Source: Clostridium thermosuccinogenes (GTDB lineage: Bacteria > Bacillota > Clostridia > Acetivibrionales > DSM-5807). Taken from it: a stretch of 64,000 nt of DNA. This document shows, one piece after another, positions 34,075 through 44,100 of this stretch. Numbering within the stretch: position 1 is the first letter of the stretch; each line of letters starts with the position of its first letter. The position numbers and the translations under genes were made by a program. A model generated the notes under the pieces. That model made no database searches. It saw only the letters and a program-made list of their open reading frames with translations, and was not told the origin of the DNA. The stretch is from the NCBI RefSeq assembly GCF_002896855.1, contig NZ_CP021850.1, positions 1-64,000 of the forward strand. The letters run 5' to 3'.

Positions 34075-34170
34075 GTGGATGTGGACAATGAGCCATCTAA
34101 AAGGTTTATTGTGTACATGATGGTGCTTTTACTATTAGCTGTTTTTGCAGTTTTACATAAATACAGATAG
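34075..34170 (+). CDS. 31-residue single-pass membrane microprotein
   Basis: A GTG at 34075, nine bases after GGGAG, opens a frame of 31 codons ending in TAG 34168. A charged N-terminus ([10 protein letters not shown]) leads into one hydrophobic helix, [17 protein letters not shown], and a basic end H-K-Y-R. It lies four bases after the SDR stop and 14 bases before the gnd start, so it is translated in the operon if at all. No family is recognised. Short membrane peptides of this kind often attach to transporters or enzymes, but no role can be assigned. The ribosome binding site and tight packing support it; length limits confidence. Confidence 0.55.
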   Translation: MDVDNEPSKRFIVYMMVLLLLAVFAVLHKYR

Positions 34171-34184
34171 AAAGGTTGGATTTT

Positions 34185-35591
34185 ATGAGCAAGCAACAGA
34201 TAGGGGTTATCGGACTGGCCGTTATGGGAAAAAACCTGGCAAAGAATATTGAAAGCCGTGGGTTTTCGGTTTCAGTCTATAACCGTTCAAGGGAAAAAAC
34301 CGACGAACTGCTGGCGGAAGCCGCAGATAAAAAGATTGTGGGGACATATAGCATTGAAGAATTCGTGAATTCTCTGGAAGTCCCGAGAAAAATAATAATG
34401 ATGGTTAAGGCGGGGAAACCGGTGGATGATACGATAGAGCAGCTTAAGCCGTATCTGTCCAGGGGGGACATCCTTATAGACGGAGGCAATTCCTTCTTTA
34501 TGGATACAATAAGGAGAAACCGGGAACTGGAAAAGGAAGGCTTCAGATATATAGGAACCGGTATTTCCGGAGGGGAAGAAGGAGCGTTGAAAGGCCCTTC
34601 CATAATGCCCGGCGGTCAGAGGGATGCCTATGAGTTTATAGAGCCGGTGCTCATAGCCATATCTGCAAAGGTGGATGGAGATCCCTGCTGTACATATATT
34701 GGCCCGGATGGAGCCGGCCACTATGTTAAAATGGTGCACAACGGCATAGAATACGGTGACATGCAGCTGATAAGTGAAGCCTATTATGTGCTCCGGGAGC
34801 TGCTGGGTTTAACTGCGGAGGAACTGCATGAGGTATTCTCCGAATGGAATAAGGGAGAACTGGACAGCTACCTTATAGAGATAACTGCTGATATATTTAC
34901 AAAGAAAGATGCTGATACCGGTAAGCCGATGGTGGATGTCATACTGGACAGGGCAGGACAGAAGGGTACCGGAAAGTGGACCAGCCAGAGCGCTTTGGAA
35001 CTGGGTGTTTCTGCTCCTACCATTACTGAGGCCGTATATGCAAGGGCAATTTCTGCATTAAAGGCTGAACGGGTTGCCGCCAGCAAGATTTTGAAGGGTC
35101 CGGAGCCCAAGAAGTTGGAAGTAGACAGGGATGAATTTATAGAACTGGTGAGAAAAGCCCTCTATGCCAGCAAAATATGCTCTTATGCCCAGGGATTTGC
35201 TTTAATGAAGGCGGCTTCGGAAGAATATGGCTGGAATCTCGACTATGGAAATATAGCCATGATTTTCAGGGGAGGCTGCATTATCCGGGCACGTTTCCTG
35301 CAGAAAATAAAAGATGCCTACGATAGGAATCCGAAGCTGGCAAATCTCATGCTCGACCCATACTTTAAGGATGTGCTGGAGAGCTACCAGTCGGCATGGC
35401 GCAAGGTTATATCGGTATCAATAGAGCATGGCCTGGCAGTACCGGCATTTTCCAGTGCCCTGGCCTATTTTGACAGCTACAGGAGTGAATTCCTTCCGGC
35501 AAACCTGCTGCAGGCACAAAGGGACTATTTCGGAGCCCATACCTTTGAAAGAGTGGACAGGGACGGAATCTTCCATTATAAGTGGTTTTAA
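34185..35591 (+). CDS. gnd: 6-phosphogluconate dehydrogenase, decarboxylating
   Basis: This enzyme converts 6-phosphogluconate to ribulose 5-phosphate and CO2 with reduction of NAD(P). At 468 aa it is the long, standard form. It has the Rossmann motif [10 protein letters not shown] near the N-terminus, with N-R-S at the end of the second strand as in NADP-dependent enzymes. The catalytic K-M-V-H-N-G-I-E-Y block and the [10 protein letters not shown]-like loop (here [11 protein letters not shown]) are present, as is the C-terminal [14 protein letters not shown] 34185 follows AAAGG. It completes a gluconate-to-pentose phosphate route with the kinase at 31639. Confidence 0.95.
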   Translation: MSKQQIGVIGLAVMGKNLAKNIESRGFSVSVYNRSREKTDELLAEAADKKIVGTYSIEEFVNSLEVPRKIIMMVKAGKPVDDTIEQLKPYLSRGDILIDGGNSFFMDTIRRNRELEKEGFRYIGTGISGGEEGALKGPSIMPGGQRDAYEFIEPVLIAISAKVDGDPCCTYIGPDGAGHYVKMVHNGIEYGDMQLISEAYYVLRELLGLTAEELHEVFSEWNKGELDSYLIEITADIFTKKDADTGKPMVDVILDRAGQKGTGKWTSQSALELGVSAPTITEAVYARAISALKAERVAASKILKGPEPKKLEVDRDEFIELVRKALYASKICSYAQGFALMKAASEEYGWNLDYGNIAMIFRGGCIIRARFLQKIKDAYDRNPKLANLMLDPYFKDVLESYQSAWRKVISVSIEHGLAVPAFSSALAYFDSYRSEFLPANLLQAQRDYFGAHTFERVDRDGIFHYKWF

Positions 35592-35653
35592 GCAAACATA
35601 ATATGTAAGGCGTATAAGATGAAAGATGCTTTCAGAAATATGGGGATGTTGAT

Positions 35654-36424
35654 ATGAAGATTGGGGTTTGCACAGGTATTGAGAACATATATAAGCTTGA
35701 GGAAATGGGATTTGATTATTTGGAAGCCGGTGTTAACAGCATAGCATCACTGGAGAAGGAAAAGTTCCTAGAGCTTAGAAAGCTGGTGGATGGCTGTTCT
35801 ATCAAATGTGAAGTGATGAATGCCTATTTCCCATGGGATATGAGGTTGACAGGGCCGGATGCTGCGGGCGAAAGCACTGTCTCCGACTATGCCCGGAGAG
35901 CTGCGGAAAGGGCTGCTGCTTTGGGAACCAGAATTTTTGTTGTTGGCAATGGCGGAGCAAGACGGTTCCCCGACGGCTGGGAGATGGAGAAGGCATTGGA
36001 TCAATTTGCCAGGGCTGTTGAAATTGTGGCGGAAGAGTCTTCAAAGTGCGGTATCATTGTCACTGTTGAACCTCTGAATAAAAGCGAGTCCAACCTGATC
36101 AATTCAGTTAAAGAAAGTCTGGACTTGATTAAAAAAATAAACCATGGCAATGTGATGCAGATGGCTGACTTTTACCATATGCGAAAGGAATCGGAAAGCA
36201 TGGATGATATTATTGAGGCCGGAGAAGCCCTCGTCCATACTCACATAGCCAACAGCAACGGGAGAGTATTCCCCAGGGAATCAGGGGAAGACGATTATGA
36301 GTCATTCTTCGGTGCTCTGAAAAAAATAGGGTACAAGGGAAGAGTAAGTGTTGAAGCAAACACCAAAGATCTTGGCAGGGATGCTCCTGCGGCACTTTCG
36401 CTTCTCAGGAAGCTTGCCCGGTAA
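35654..36424 (+). CDS. Sugar phosphate isomerase/epimerase (AP endonuclease 2 fold)
   Basis: This 256-residue TIM-barrel protein belongs to the xylose-isomerase-like superfamily. Expected metal ligands include Glu in V-T-V-E-P-L-N, Asp-His in Q-M-A-D-F-Y-H-M, His in V-H-T-H-I-A-N-S-N-G-R, and Glu in V-S-V-E-A-N near the end. Such enzymes isomerise or epimerise keto sugars or inosose derivatives. It follows gnd by 62 bases and is the last gene before a strong terminator, so it belongs to the sugar-acid operon. Specific substrate unknown. Confidence 0.82.
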   Translation: MKIGVCTGIENIYKLEEMGFDYLEAGVNSIASLEKEKFLELRKLVDGCSIKCEVMNAYFPWDMRLTGPDAAGESTVSDYARRAAERAAALGTRIFVVGNGGARRFPDGWEMEKALDQFARAVEIVAEESSKCGIIVTVEPLNKSESNLINSVKESLDLIKKINHGNVMQMADFYHMRKESESMDDIIEAGEALVHTHIANSNGRVFPRESGEDDYESFFGALKKIGYKGRVSVEANTKDLGRDAPAALSLLRKLAR

Positions 36425-36468
36425 TGCAAAGGCATATCCGGTCTTAATCGGTCAAAAAAGGCGGAAAT

Positions 36469-36514
36469 AAAAGGCGGAGAGGTTTATCAGATAGATAAAT
36501 CCTTCCGCCTTTTT
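36469..36514. terminator. Strong bidirectional terminator between converging sugar operons
   Basis: Long arms, AAAAGGCGGAGAGGTTTATC (36469-36488) and its near-perfect complement at 36494-36514, enclose a short loop. The A-tract and T-tract at its ends can serve both strands. Confidence 0.82.
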
Positions 36515-36543
36515 AAATCCTTCTGCATTTTTGCGATACAGGC

Positions 36544-37554
36544 TCAGAACTTGACATACTCCCTTGTTTTTGTAGACTTATATACCGCTTCAATCATTTT
36601 CAAAGACGTTAACGCCTGGAAGCCGTCTATCGGCATATCTTCTCCTGTGCCAAGGCGTCTGTAAAAGTCCTTGATCAATGCCGCATGGCCGCTTCCCCAA
36701 TAAGCTTTGCCGCCGGTTTTTGTGTCAGCCTCGGTTATGTGCTCGGTCCGTCCGTCTTTGTAGGTTACATTAAGGCCATCGGATAGCTTAAGAACAGCTT
36801 TTTCACAAAAAATCTCAATCTCCACAGGGGAATCGGTAGCGTAGCAGTTCGTAGCATAAAAGAGTCCTGTGGCTCCGTTTTTAAACACAATAGTGGCTTC
36901 GGCAGTGTCCTCTACCTCGATGTAATCTCCAAGAAGCCTGGTGTCGGCATTACCCTTTATTTTGTCTACATCTCCCAGGAACCATTGCAGGAGATCCAGG
37001 GTATGTATCGACTGATTTATCAGTACTCCTCCGCCTTCCTGCTCCCATGTTCCCCGCCAAGCTCCGCTGGCATAATAGTCTTTGTCCCTTTTCCATGTGA
37101 CGAAGGCTTTCGCACCTAAAATCCTGCCGGCTGAGCCGGAATCCAAAATCTCCTTTATTTTTACAGAAGTGGCATTATACCTGTTCTGAAAACAGATTTC
37201 CAGCTTTTTGCCTGTTTCCCCGGATACGCGAATCATCTCCTGTGCATCTTCAGAGGTGATGGCTATGGGCTTTTCGCACAACACATGCTTTCCTGCGAGC
37301 ATAGAATCTATGGCCATAGGCGCATGCAGGTAATGGGGCGTGCAGATATGGATAGAATCTATGCTGCTATCCTTCAGCATTTCCCTGTAGTCGGTATAAT
37401 ACTTGCAATTATATTTTTCTGCTGCTTTTGCAGCTTTGCTTTCATCTATGTCGCAAACGGCATACAGCGTTACGTCCGGCAAAGCAGAAAGCGCGTCCAT
37501 ATGAATTCCGGATATGTTTCCGCAGCCTATGACTCCGACATTGAATTTATTCAT
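36544..37554 (-). CDS. Gfo/Idh/MocA-family dehydrogenase
   Basis: This is a 336-residue NAD(P)-dependent sugar or inositol dehydrogenase. The N-terminal Rossmann motif is G-V-I-G-C-G-N-I-S-G (residues 7-16). C-E-K-P-I-A, with the conserved Lys, lies near residue 93. The substrate domain includes G-G-G-V-L-I-N-Q-S-I-H-T-L-D, with the catalytic Asp/His pair. It is the last minus-strand gene of the 39.8-36.5 kb group, but 242 bases separate it from the next gene upstream, so it may have its own promoter. Substrate unknown; a keto-sugar or inositol-type oxidation is likely. Confidence 0.87.
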   Translation of the reverse strand: MNKFNVGVIGCGNISGIHMDALSALPDVTLYAVCDIDESKAAKAAEKYNCKYYTDYREMLKDSSIDSIHICTPHYLHAPMAIDSMLAGKHVLCEKPIAITSEDAQEMIRVSGETGKKLEICFQNRYNATSVKIKEILDSGSAGRILGAKAFVTWKRDKDYYASGAWRGTWEQEGGGVLINQSIHTLDLLQWFLGDVDKIKGNADTRLLGDYIEVEDTAEATIVFKNGATGLFYATNCYATDSPVEIEIFCEKAVLKLSDGLNVTYKDGRTEHITEADTKTGGKAYWGSGHAALIKDFYRRLGTGEDMPIDGFQALTSLKMIEAVYKSTKTREYVKF

Positions 37555-37796
37555 TGTGTTTTCCCTCGATCCTTATTATATGGTCCAGGAATTAATTTCC
37601 CGGTCATAAATAGTATAACTCATTGTGCTAGCATTTTCTAAACATAAGTTTCAAGTTAAAGAGCTAGTATGCTTGTTACGGGTCAAATCAATTCACTTCG
37701 CTAACTATCTCTATTAACTCTCCACAATGCTATCTCAAATTGGTTAGCACAACAAATTGCCTTAATATTTCAGCAGTAATAGTTTAAATCATCAGT

Positions 37797-38954
37797 TTAG
37801 AAGGAACCTTCCAAGTCCAACGTTTTTTCGTCCACGGTTTTAACAAATCTTGAATTCTTGATTTTTTCCTGGAGCATGCTGTAGAACAATTCTTCATCCA
37901 CCGGAATGTCCACCCAATTGTCGGTCCATGCGGACAGGTGCATGGCGTTGGATATCTGCAAGCCGTTAATGCCTTCATATCCAGGAGCCAGGAGGGGTGT
38001 GCCGTTCAATATGGAATCCACCCAGTTGGCTGTAATGCCTGCATGGGCTGTTTCCTTTCCATGGATCGGGACTTCGCATTTCCAACACTCGGGCTGGGAA
38101 AATCCGTCTTTGGCTTCCCTTATATACTGGCTGGAGGACTGACGCAAACGCCAGAAATTTAATTTTCCGTCTTCTATGACGATCTTTCCTTTGTCTCCGA
38201 CTATTTCAAAACGGTTTGTTCCGGGGGCTTCACCGGTAGTGGTAACGAATACGCCGGTTGCACCGTTTTCATATTCTACATAGGCAGTTACTTCATCTTC
38301 TACTTCGATATCATGATATTTGCCAAAGCCGCAGAAAGCCCGCACACGCTTGGGCATACCGCAGGTCCACTGCCACAGGTCCAATTGATGGGGGTCCTGG
38401 TTGAGCAGAACGCCTCCTCCTTCTCCTGCCCATGTGGCGCGCCATCCGCCGGAATTATAATAGGCCTGTGTGCGGAACCAGTTGGTGATAATCCAGTTGG
38501 TTCTTCTGAGCTCTCCCAGTTCACCGGATTTTATGAGTTCTCTCAGCTTTTGGTATAATGGGTTTGTTCTTTGGTTATACATTATGCCGAAAACCTTACC
38601 GCTTTTTGCTGCGGCTTCGTTCATTTCCCTTACCTGTTTTGTATAAACCCCGGCCGGTTTTTCCACCAGCACATGCAAGCCTTTGGCGAAGGCTTTTATG
38701 GCAAGCGGTGGATGGCTGTAGTGGGGAACTGCTATCATAACGCCGTCCACAATGCCACTGGACATCAAATCATCGGCATTGTCAAACGTGCGTACCCCAC
38801 TGCCCAAATTTTCCTTTGCCCATTGGAGCCGTTCAGGTTTAATGTCGCACACTGCGGTGAGCTCAGCCTTGGGAACCTCTCCTTTTGAAAGATATAAAGC
38901 ATGGCTGCTTCCCATGTTGCCAATTCCTATAATACCAATACGTACCTTACTCAT
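37797..38954 (-). CDS. Gfo/Idh/MocA-family dehydrogenase
   Basis: This is a second, 385-residue member of the same family and shares its plan. It has G-I-I-G-I-G-N-M-G-S-S-H near the N-terminus and V-E-K-P-A-G with the conserved Lys near residue 97. G-E-G-G-G-V-L-L-N-Q-D-P-H-Q-L-D carries the catalytic region. It is only moderately similar to its neighbour, so the two probably act on different compounds. It lies 12 bases after the TIM-barrel isomerase gene at 38967-39824, so the two are co-transcribed. The pairing of an oxidoreductase with an isomerase recalls inositol and rare-sugar catabolism. Confidence 0.87.
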   Translation of the reverse strand: MSKVRIGIIGIGNMGSSHALYLSKGEVPKAELTAVCDIKPERLQWAKENLGSGVRTFDNADDLMSSGIVDGVMIAVPHYSHPPLAIKAFAKGLHVLVEKPAGVYTKQVREMNEAAAKSGKVFGIMYNQRTNPLYQKLRELIKSGELGELRRTNWIITNWFRTQAYYNSGGWRATWAGEGGGVLLNQDPHQLDLWQWTCGMPKRVRAFCGFGKYHDIEVEDEVTAYVEYENGATGVFVTTTGEAPGTNRFEIVGDKGKIVIEDGKLNFWRLRQSSSQYIREAKDGFSQPECWKCEVPIHGKETAHAGITANWVDSILNGTPLLAPGYEGINGLQISNAMHLSAWTDNWVDIPVDEELFYSMLQEKIKNSRFVKTVDEKTLDLEGSF

Positions 38955-38966
38955 GACACATCTCCC

Positions 38967-39824
38967 TTATCCTTTAATATCCGATAATATTTTATGCAGT
39001 TCCTGTGCTGCTATGGCAAACAGCTTGGGACCGCCTTCAGGCAGATTTTTGATATCAGCATTCTGTTCCAGATCCGCAAAACCTTTAAAGTTACCCAGAT
39101 GCGGTTCCAGGGACAGGAAGCCTTCGAAACCTTTTGCATCTAGCGCCATAAGAATTTCTTTTACCTTGCCGTCTCCATGGCCTGCAGGCACTACGCTGTG
39201 GTCACTGTAAAGGGCATCCTTGATGTGCATATATGCAATATGGTCTTTCAGCAATTCATAGGCTTCCGGGTAAGTCTTTACATTGCACTGCACAAAATTG
39301 GCAGGATCAAAGGTCGCCTTAAGGATGCTGCTGTTCATCGTTTTTATCAGATCCAGGCATCTTTCGGCGGTATCCCCATAGATATCCTTCTCATTTTCGT
39401 GCAGCAGTATCAGCCCCGAGCCCTCGGCTGCTTCGATGAACTTTCCGAAGCGCTCCATGACCTCATCACGGTATTCGGACGGATCGGTACCCTGAGGGAT
39501 GAAAAAGCTGAACACTCTTATATACCTTGTTTCCAAGATTTTGGCGATTTCAATCGTGTGCTTGAAAAGCTCAAGATGGGGAAGAAACGGATCTGTGATT
39601 TTAATTTTGCCTATGGGAGAACCTACGGCAGATATTTTAAATCCCCTGTCATCCAACTGTTTTTTTATTTCCATGACCTCTTCCAGGGAGTGTTGTGTGA
39701 GGTTTCTGCCATTAACGCCTCTCATTTCTATATGATATATACCATGCTTCTCTAATACATCCATCTGAGTTTGCAGGTTTTCGTCTATTTCGTCGGCGAA
39801 AGCACTTAATATGAATTTGCTCAT
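38967..39824 (-). CDS. Sugar phosphate isomerase/epimerase (TIM barrel)
   Basis: This is a 285-residue AP-endonuclease-2-fold protein. It starts M-S-K-F-I-L-S-A-F-A-D-E-I, a beginning common in hydroxypyruvate-isomerase/IolE-like proteins. Likely metal ligands are Glu in I-L-L-H-E-N-E-K, Asp in A-T-F-D-P-A-N-F, His in A-Y-M-H-I-K-D-A, and Glu in F-L-S-L-E-P-H. ATG 39824 is chosen because AAGGAGG precedes it at nine bases; an in-frame ATG at 39866 lacks one. It leads the minus-strand group and is divergent from an AraC regulator, its probable controller. A weak minus promoter, TTGCGT (39946-39941) and TAAAAT (39924-39919), is possible. Confidence 0.82.
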   Translation of the reverse strand: MSKFILSAFADEIDENLQTQMDVLEKHGIYHIEMRGVNGRNLTQHSLEEVMEIKKQLDDRGFKISAVGSPIGKIKITDPFLPHLELFKHTIEIAKILETRYIRVFSFFIPQGTDPSEYRDEVMERFGKFIEAAEGSGLILLHENEKDIYGDTAERCLDLIKTMNSSILKATFDPANFVQCNVKTYPEAYELLKDHIAYMHIKDALYSDHSVVPAGHGDGKVKEILMALDAKGFEGFLSLEPHLGNFKGFADLEQNADIKNLPEGGPKLFAIAAQELHKILSDIKG

Positions 39825-40016
39825 GTCTGGCACCTCCTTGTACTTAAGAGCGGTCTTTTGATGCATTGATTTTTAAGCAGCAAGCCTGACGGCTCTTCTA
39901 TTGATATTGTTTACTTAAATTTTATTGTATTGTATAATAAACGCAAGTTCATTGCTTTTATTGGCTTAAAGTATGCTATTATTGACATTAGCGGCCTTGG
40001 AAAGGAAGAGAATAGG

Positions 40017-40892
40017 ATGGACATGAAAATACCGGAAATATATAAGAACATTTCAAAGGCCATTGACTACGGCCACACATCGTCCAAAGAGCCGGAAAGC
40101 TTTGAGTTTCACATCCATGACAGGTATGAGATCTACTTCTTCATATCCGGCAATGTCAACTATTTTATTGAAAAAGAGGTATATCACCTGAAATATGGGG
40201 ATTTGCTCTTAATGAACAGCAATGAGATACACAAGCCATATTTTAAATCCAATTCGGTTTATGAAAGGATAGTCATTCATTTTGATCCGGCTGTGGCGAA
40301 GATTTTCAGCTCCGATCAGATGGACCTGCTTCACTGCTTTACGGGAAGACCTAAGGGTGAGCAGAACAGAATCAGCCTCAATGCCGCCCAGGTAAGCGAG
40401 GTGCTGAAATTGTTCAAGAGGATAGAAAATGCCGGCAGAAATTTGCATAGCGGCTCCGAAATTATAAAGCTGACCAGCTTTATCGAATTGCTTGTCTTTA
40501 TAAACCGGGTTTTCATGGACAAACAGCATGTGGTTGAAAACTCCAATATACCTGAAAAGCTTGTGCCCATATTTGACTATATCAACAGCAACCTCAGCAG
40601 TGACCTCTCCTTAAAAACTCTGGAACAGAAATTCTATATGAACAGATTTTACCTCAGCCGTTTGTTTAAAAAAAGCATGGGAATAAACATATACGAGTAT
40701 GTTCTTTTCAGGAGGATATCCGATGCCAAGAGGCTTCTTGCTGATGGCACAAGCGTTACCGAAACATGCCAGGCGGTGGGGTTCAATGATTACTCCAACT
40801 TTATACGCACTTTCAAAAGAATTGTCGGCGTGCCTCCGGGGCAGTACAGAAAGAACAGCGCAGCAAAATCCAACAGATACTATGAGGAATAA
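40017..40892 (+). CDS. AraC-family regulator with cupin sensor domain
   Basis: This is a 291-residue transcription factor. The N-terminal half has a cupin-type sugar-binding pattern (H-I-H-D-R-Y-E-I-Y-F-F-I-S-G, then Y-G-D-L-L-L-M-N). The C-terminal 100 residues form the AraC double HTH (L-S-L-K-T-L-E-Q-K-F-Y-M-N-R-F-Y-L-S-R-L-F-K, then V-G-F-N-D-Y-S-N-F-I-R-T-F-K). ATG 40017, with GGAAAGGAAGAG upstream, is preferred over the frame's first start at 39930. It is transcribed away from the isomerase/Gfo-Idh genes and probably activates them in the presence of their sugar. Confidence 0.88.
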   Translation: MDMKIPEIYKNISKAIDYGHTSSKEPESFEFHIHDRYEIYFFISGNVNYFIEKEVYHLKYGDLLLMNSNEIHKPYFKSNSVYERIVIHFDPAVAKIFSSDQMDLLHCFTGRPKGEQNRISLNAAQVSEVLKLFKRIENAGRNLHSGSEIIKLTSFIELLVFINRVFMDKQHVVENSNIPEKLVPIFDYINSNLSSDLSLKTLEQKFYMNRFYLSRLFKKSMGINIYEYVLFRRISDAKRLLADGTSVTETCQAVGFNDYSNFIRTFKRIVGVPPGQYRKNSAAKSNRYYEE

Positions 40893-41101
40893 AGGCCAGA
40901 TTGTGATGAGTGAGCCGGTTTAAGGGAGCATGATTGCAAACTGCGGTTTTTTCTTGAGCGTTATTTTTTATCCTTTTGGCATCGAGTTTAGCATCATTGC
41001 GGCATCACACTACAGAGGCGTTCAAAAATGAATATTTGCGGTTATCTTTTTGACCTTTTTTTACGATATAAACTACGAGCATATTTGTATGGAGGAGAAC
41101 G

Positions 41102-44100
41102 ATGAAGGTATTTAAAAAATTGCTTGCTATTATTTTAACATTGAGCATATTTCTGAGTATGATGCCGGGTGTCGGAAGCGTGGTTCATGCGGCAGGGCCA
41201 GGCATTGTTAATGTATATGTGGACAACTATGACCGGGAAACCGGAATTTTGACGATCCGGTGGGACGGTATTTCTGGGGCTCAGAATGTACGGGTGGAGT
41301 ATAAGGCTCCGGATGGTACTGACCGGACAGAAAGTGCTGATAATATAACCACCAATACCCTTACTTTTAGTACAAAACTGGCAAATGATTTCATATATGC
41401 CATGGATATAAAAATATACAAGTCAGCAGATCCATTAACCCTTGCTGCCCAGGGTTTTTTGTGTTTTCTTCCCGGCATCACCTTCAGAGCTGTTGCAGTG
41501 GATGGAAACAGGGACTATGAAGACATCGACAAAATAGGAAGAGAAATAGGTATAAAACCGGCGCTCAAGCTTACCTGGTCCGTTCCTTCGGTATATAATG
41601 GCAGCAATTTCGTTCCGGCGGATACCGATGATGCGCTTTCAGTAATAGTAAGCAAAATAAAAACCATGTACGGAAAGAATATAAGCGAGAATGCACTTAA
41701 AAGTTATATCATAAGTGTGGACCGGAATGATCTGGGAAACAACCTTACTGCCCTTTCTGACATAGAAATAAAACAAGAGAGCATAAACTCGTATAAAGCC
41801 AATACTGCCAAAAACAAAAACTTGACTGCGAAGGTTGAATATAATACGACCTCCCATGAACTGACCTTGTATCTTGTGGGAGGGAAGGACGGGTCAGTGG
41901 TACTCCCGGCCACAGATGCAGAAAAGGATAGCGAATGGGATACAAAGTGGAAAAACTTGCTGCCGGCAGAAATGGCGGATGCCAATATTAAGGATTCGGT
42001 GCTGTTCGATCCCGATATACTGCCTGGTACGGTATACAGCATGGGGGTAATGCCCATATTTAAAGACGGGCAGAATCTGGATGTCATTTCGGTGGGTGAT
42101 CCTGAAGACGACCAGCAGAGCCCTCTTACCGACGTACCTTATATTTATACCGCTATGAGATTTAAACTCACAAAGGATGAGTGGGGAAACCTCAATGTCA
42201 TCATTTACAAGGTAAATGGCGGCAGCACTAATCTTCCCAACCTTATTTATGAAATTCAGTCGGGTAAGTCTTCTCCTGGTCTGGGAGGGGATCTTCCTCT
42301 TATCGAAAGCATAGATGATATCTATTATCCCACCGGTATAACCGTGTTCAGCTCCATCCGGGATATTGAACCGTCGAATACAGATAACTACAAAGTAGTG
42401 GCCAAGTCCCAGGCAGGGGAAAGGATAGCTTCCTGGAACATGCCTTTCAGACTGGCGGACTATATAAGCGGGCCGCATATGCCCAACGATGTTAAGATAG
42501 AACCGGACAGGAATGAGGTTTCAATAGAGGTGGTGAATCCTCAAACGGGTGATACTTTCATAGAAAAAACCACGGATATTACAATTTCGTGGAAAAAGCC
42601 TGCCAATTGGGCTAATGAAATAGAACCCAACACCGATCCCGATAAGGATGTTTACTATCATGTGCTTCTCAGCACGAACCAGACCGACCTGGGCGAAAAG
42701 AAAAGCCTGGAGGCCAATGGAGTAAATTATGGTGATTTCGATGTGAAATACAGGCGGGTGCTTTACTTCAGTTCCAAGGCCGCGGTACAGGATCCGCAGG
42801 ACTCAAGCCGCCTCATGTATACCATCAAAGGAGACGAGCTGTTTAAATATGTCAAATTCACCGGTACATATGATGCAGAGGGGAAGCCTGTATTCCAATA
42901 CGGAGACATCGACAATGCCGAAGGGTATCCGGAATTTTTGCTTCCCAACAAGGTTTATTACCTTCAGATGTTCACGACAACCGGAGAGCATGCCGACAAC
43001 CCCGGTGAAAACCATAAGTCCGGCTACTCGGCTATAAAATCTTTCGCCACAAGCGTGGGAGCCCAGCAGATAGTGCCTGTGCCTTACAATTTCAACTACA
43101 CTTTGAACGATATAGACAGGAATACAAAGAGGAACTACATAGAGTTTGTCATTGCAGAAAATGACGTGGATAAGGAATCGTTTATAGCCAACCGCGGTGC
43201 TTCCAGCAACCCGACGGTTAATGTTTACTATGAACTATACATGGCAAAGCCCCAGGGTTCAACCCATGCATCCGAAACTTTGGATTTTGAGCTTATCGAT
43301 ACCCTGCCGGGCACCGGAGAGAAAAGCGCACCTGTCATCCATGTTTCTGTAGGAAGGACGGGAACACCGGTGCTTAAAGCCAACACTACATATTATTTCA
43401 AGGTAGTTACTAAGCTGGTTTTGGATGAAGGAAAAAGCACGGAGAAGGTTATAAGGTCGGAGTCATCAATGATCCGCCCGGTAACCACAATCAAGTCCAT
43501 AGTTATAGATACTCCGGATACCTCAAATCAAAAACCACTGGCGCCGCTGGATTTTACCGATAAGGATGACAACGGCGAATCTACGGTAAACGGACCGAGC
43601 GTTACATTGAGCTGGACGAGGCAGAAGGATGACGAAATAGGCAAGGATGACATAAAATACACTATCGTTGTCACATCAACCAGGTTATCGGGGATGGATG
43701 AGCTTCCTGTAGGAGACTATATTCATGACACTTTTATGGCAACCATTGGAAACAAGCTGAAACTGTTGGACCCCGGAGCGGCTCCCATGGAAGACAGCGA
43801 TATCAAGTTTGAGTTTGATGAGGGTAAAAACAAGTACAGGCTTGTTATTAAAAACTGGCTGGATCCCAACAGGCTTTACTTTTTCAGCATTCGGGCCGTT
43901 AAGGGAGGAAAGACCAGCGACTGGGTTTGCATACCGGTCACTACACCGCTTATCCCGGAACCAACCAATATGGAAGCCATAAAGGATTACCAGCTGGGAT
44001 TCTACTGGAGGGATACAACTCCCTATGTGATGCCTGAGGATTATGTGATCAAAATTAAGAAGACCTCGGACTCCAATTATGAGGAAGTTCCAAGGTCCAG

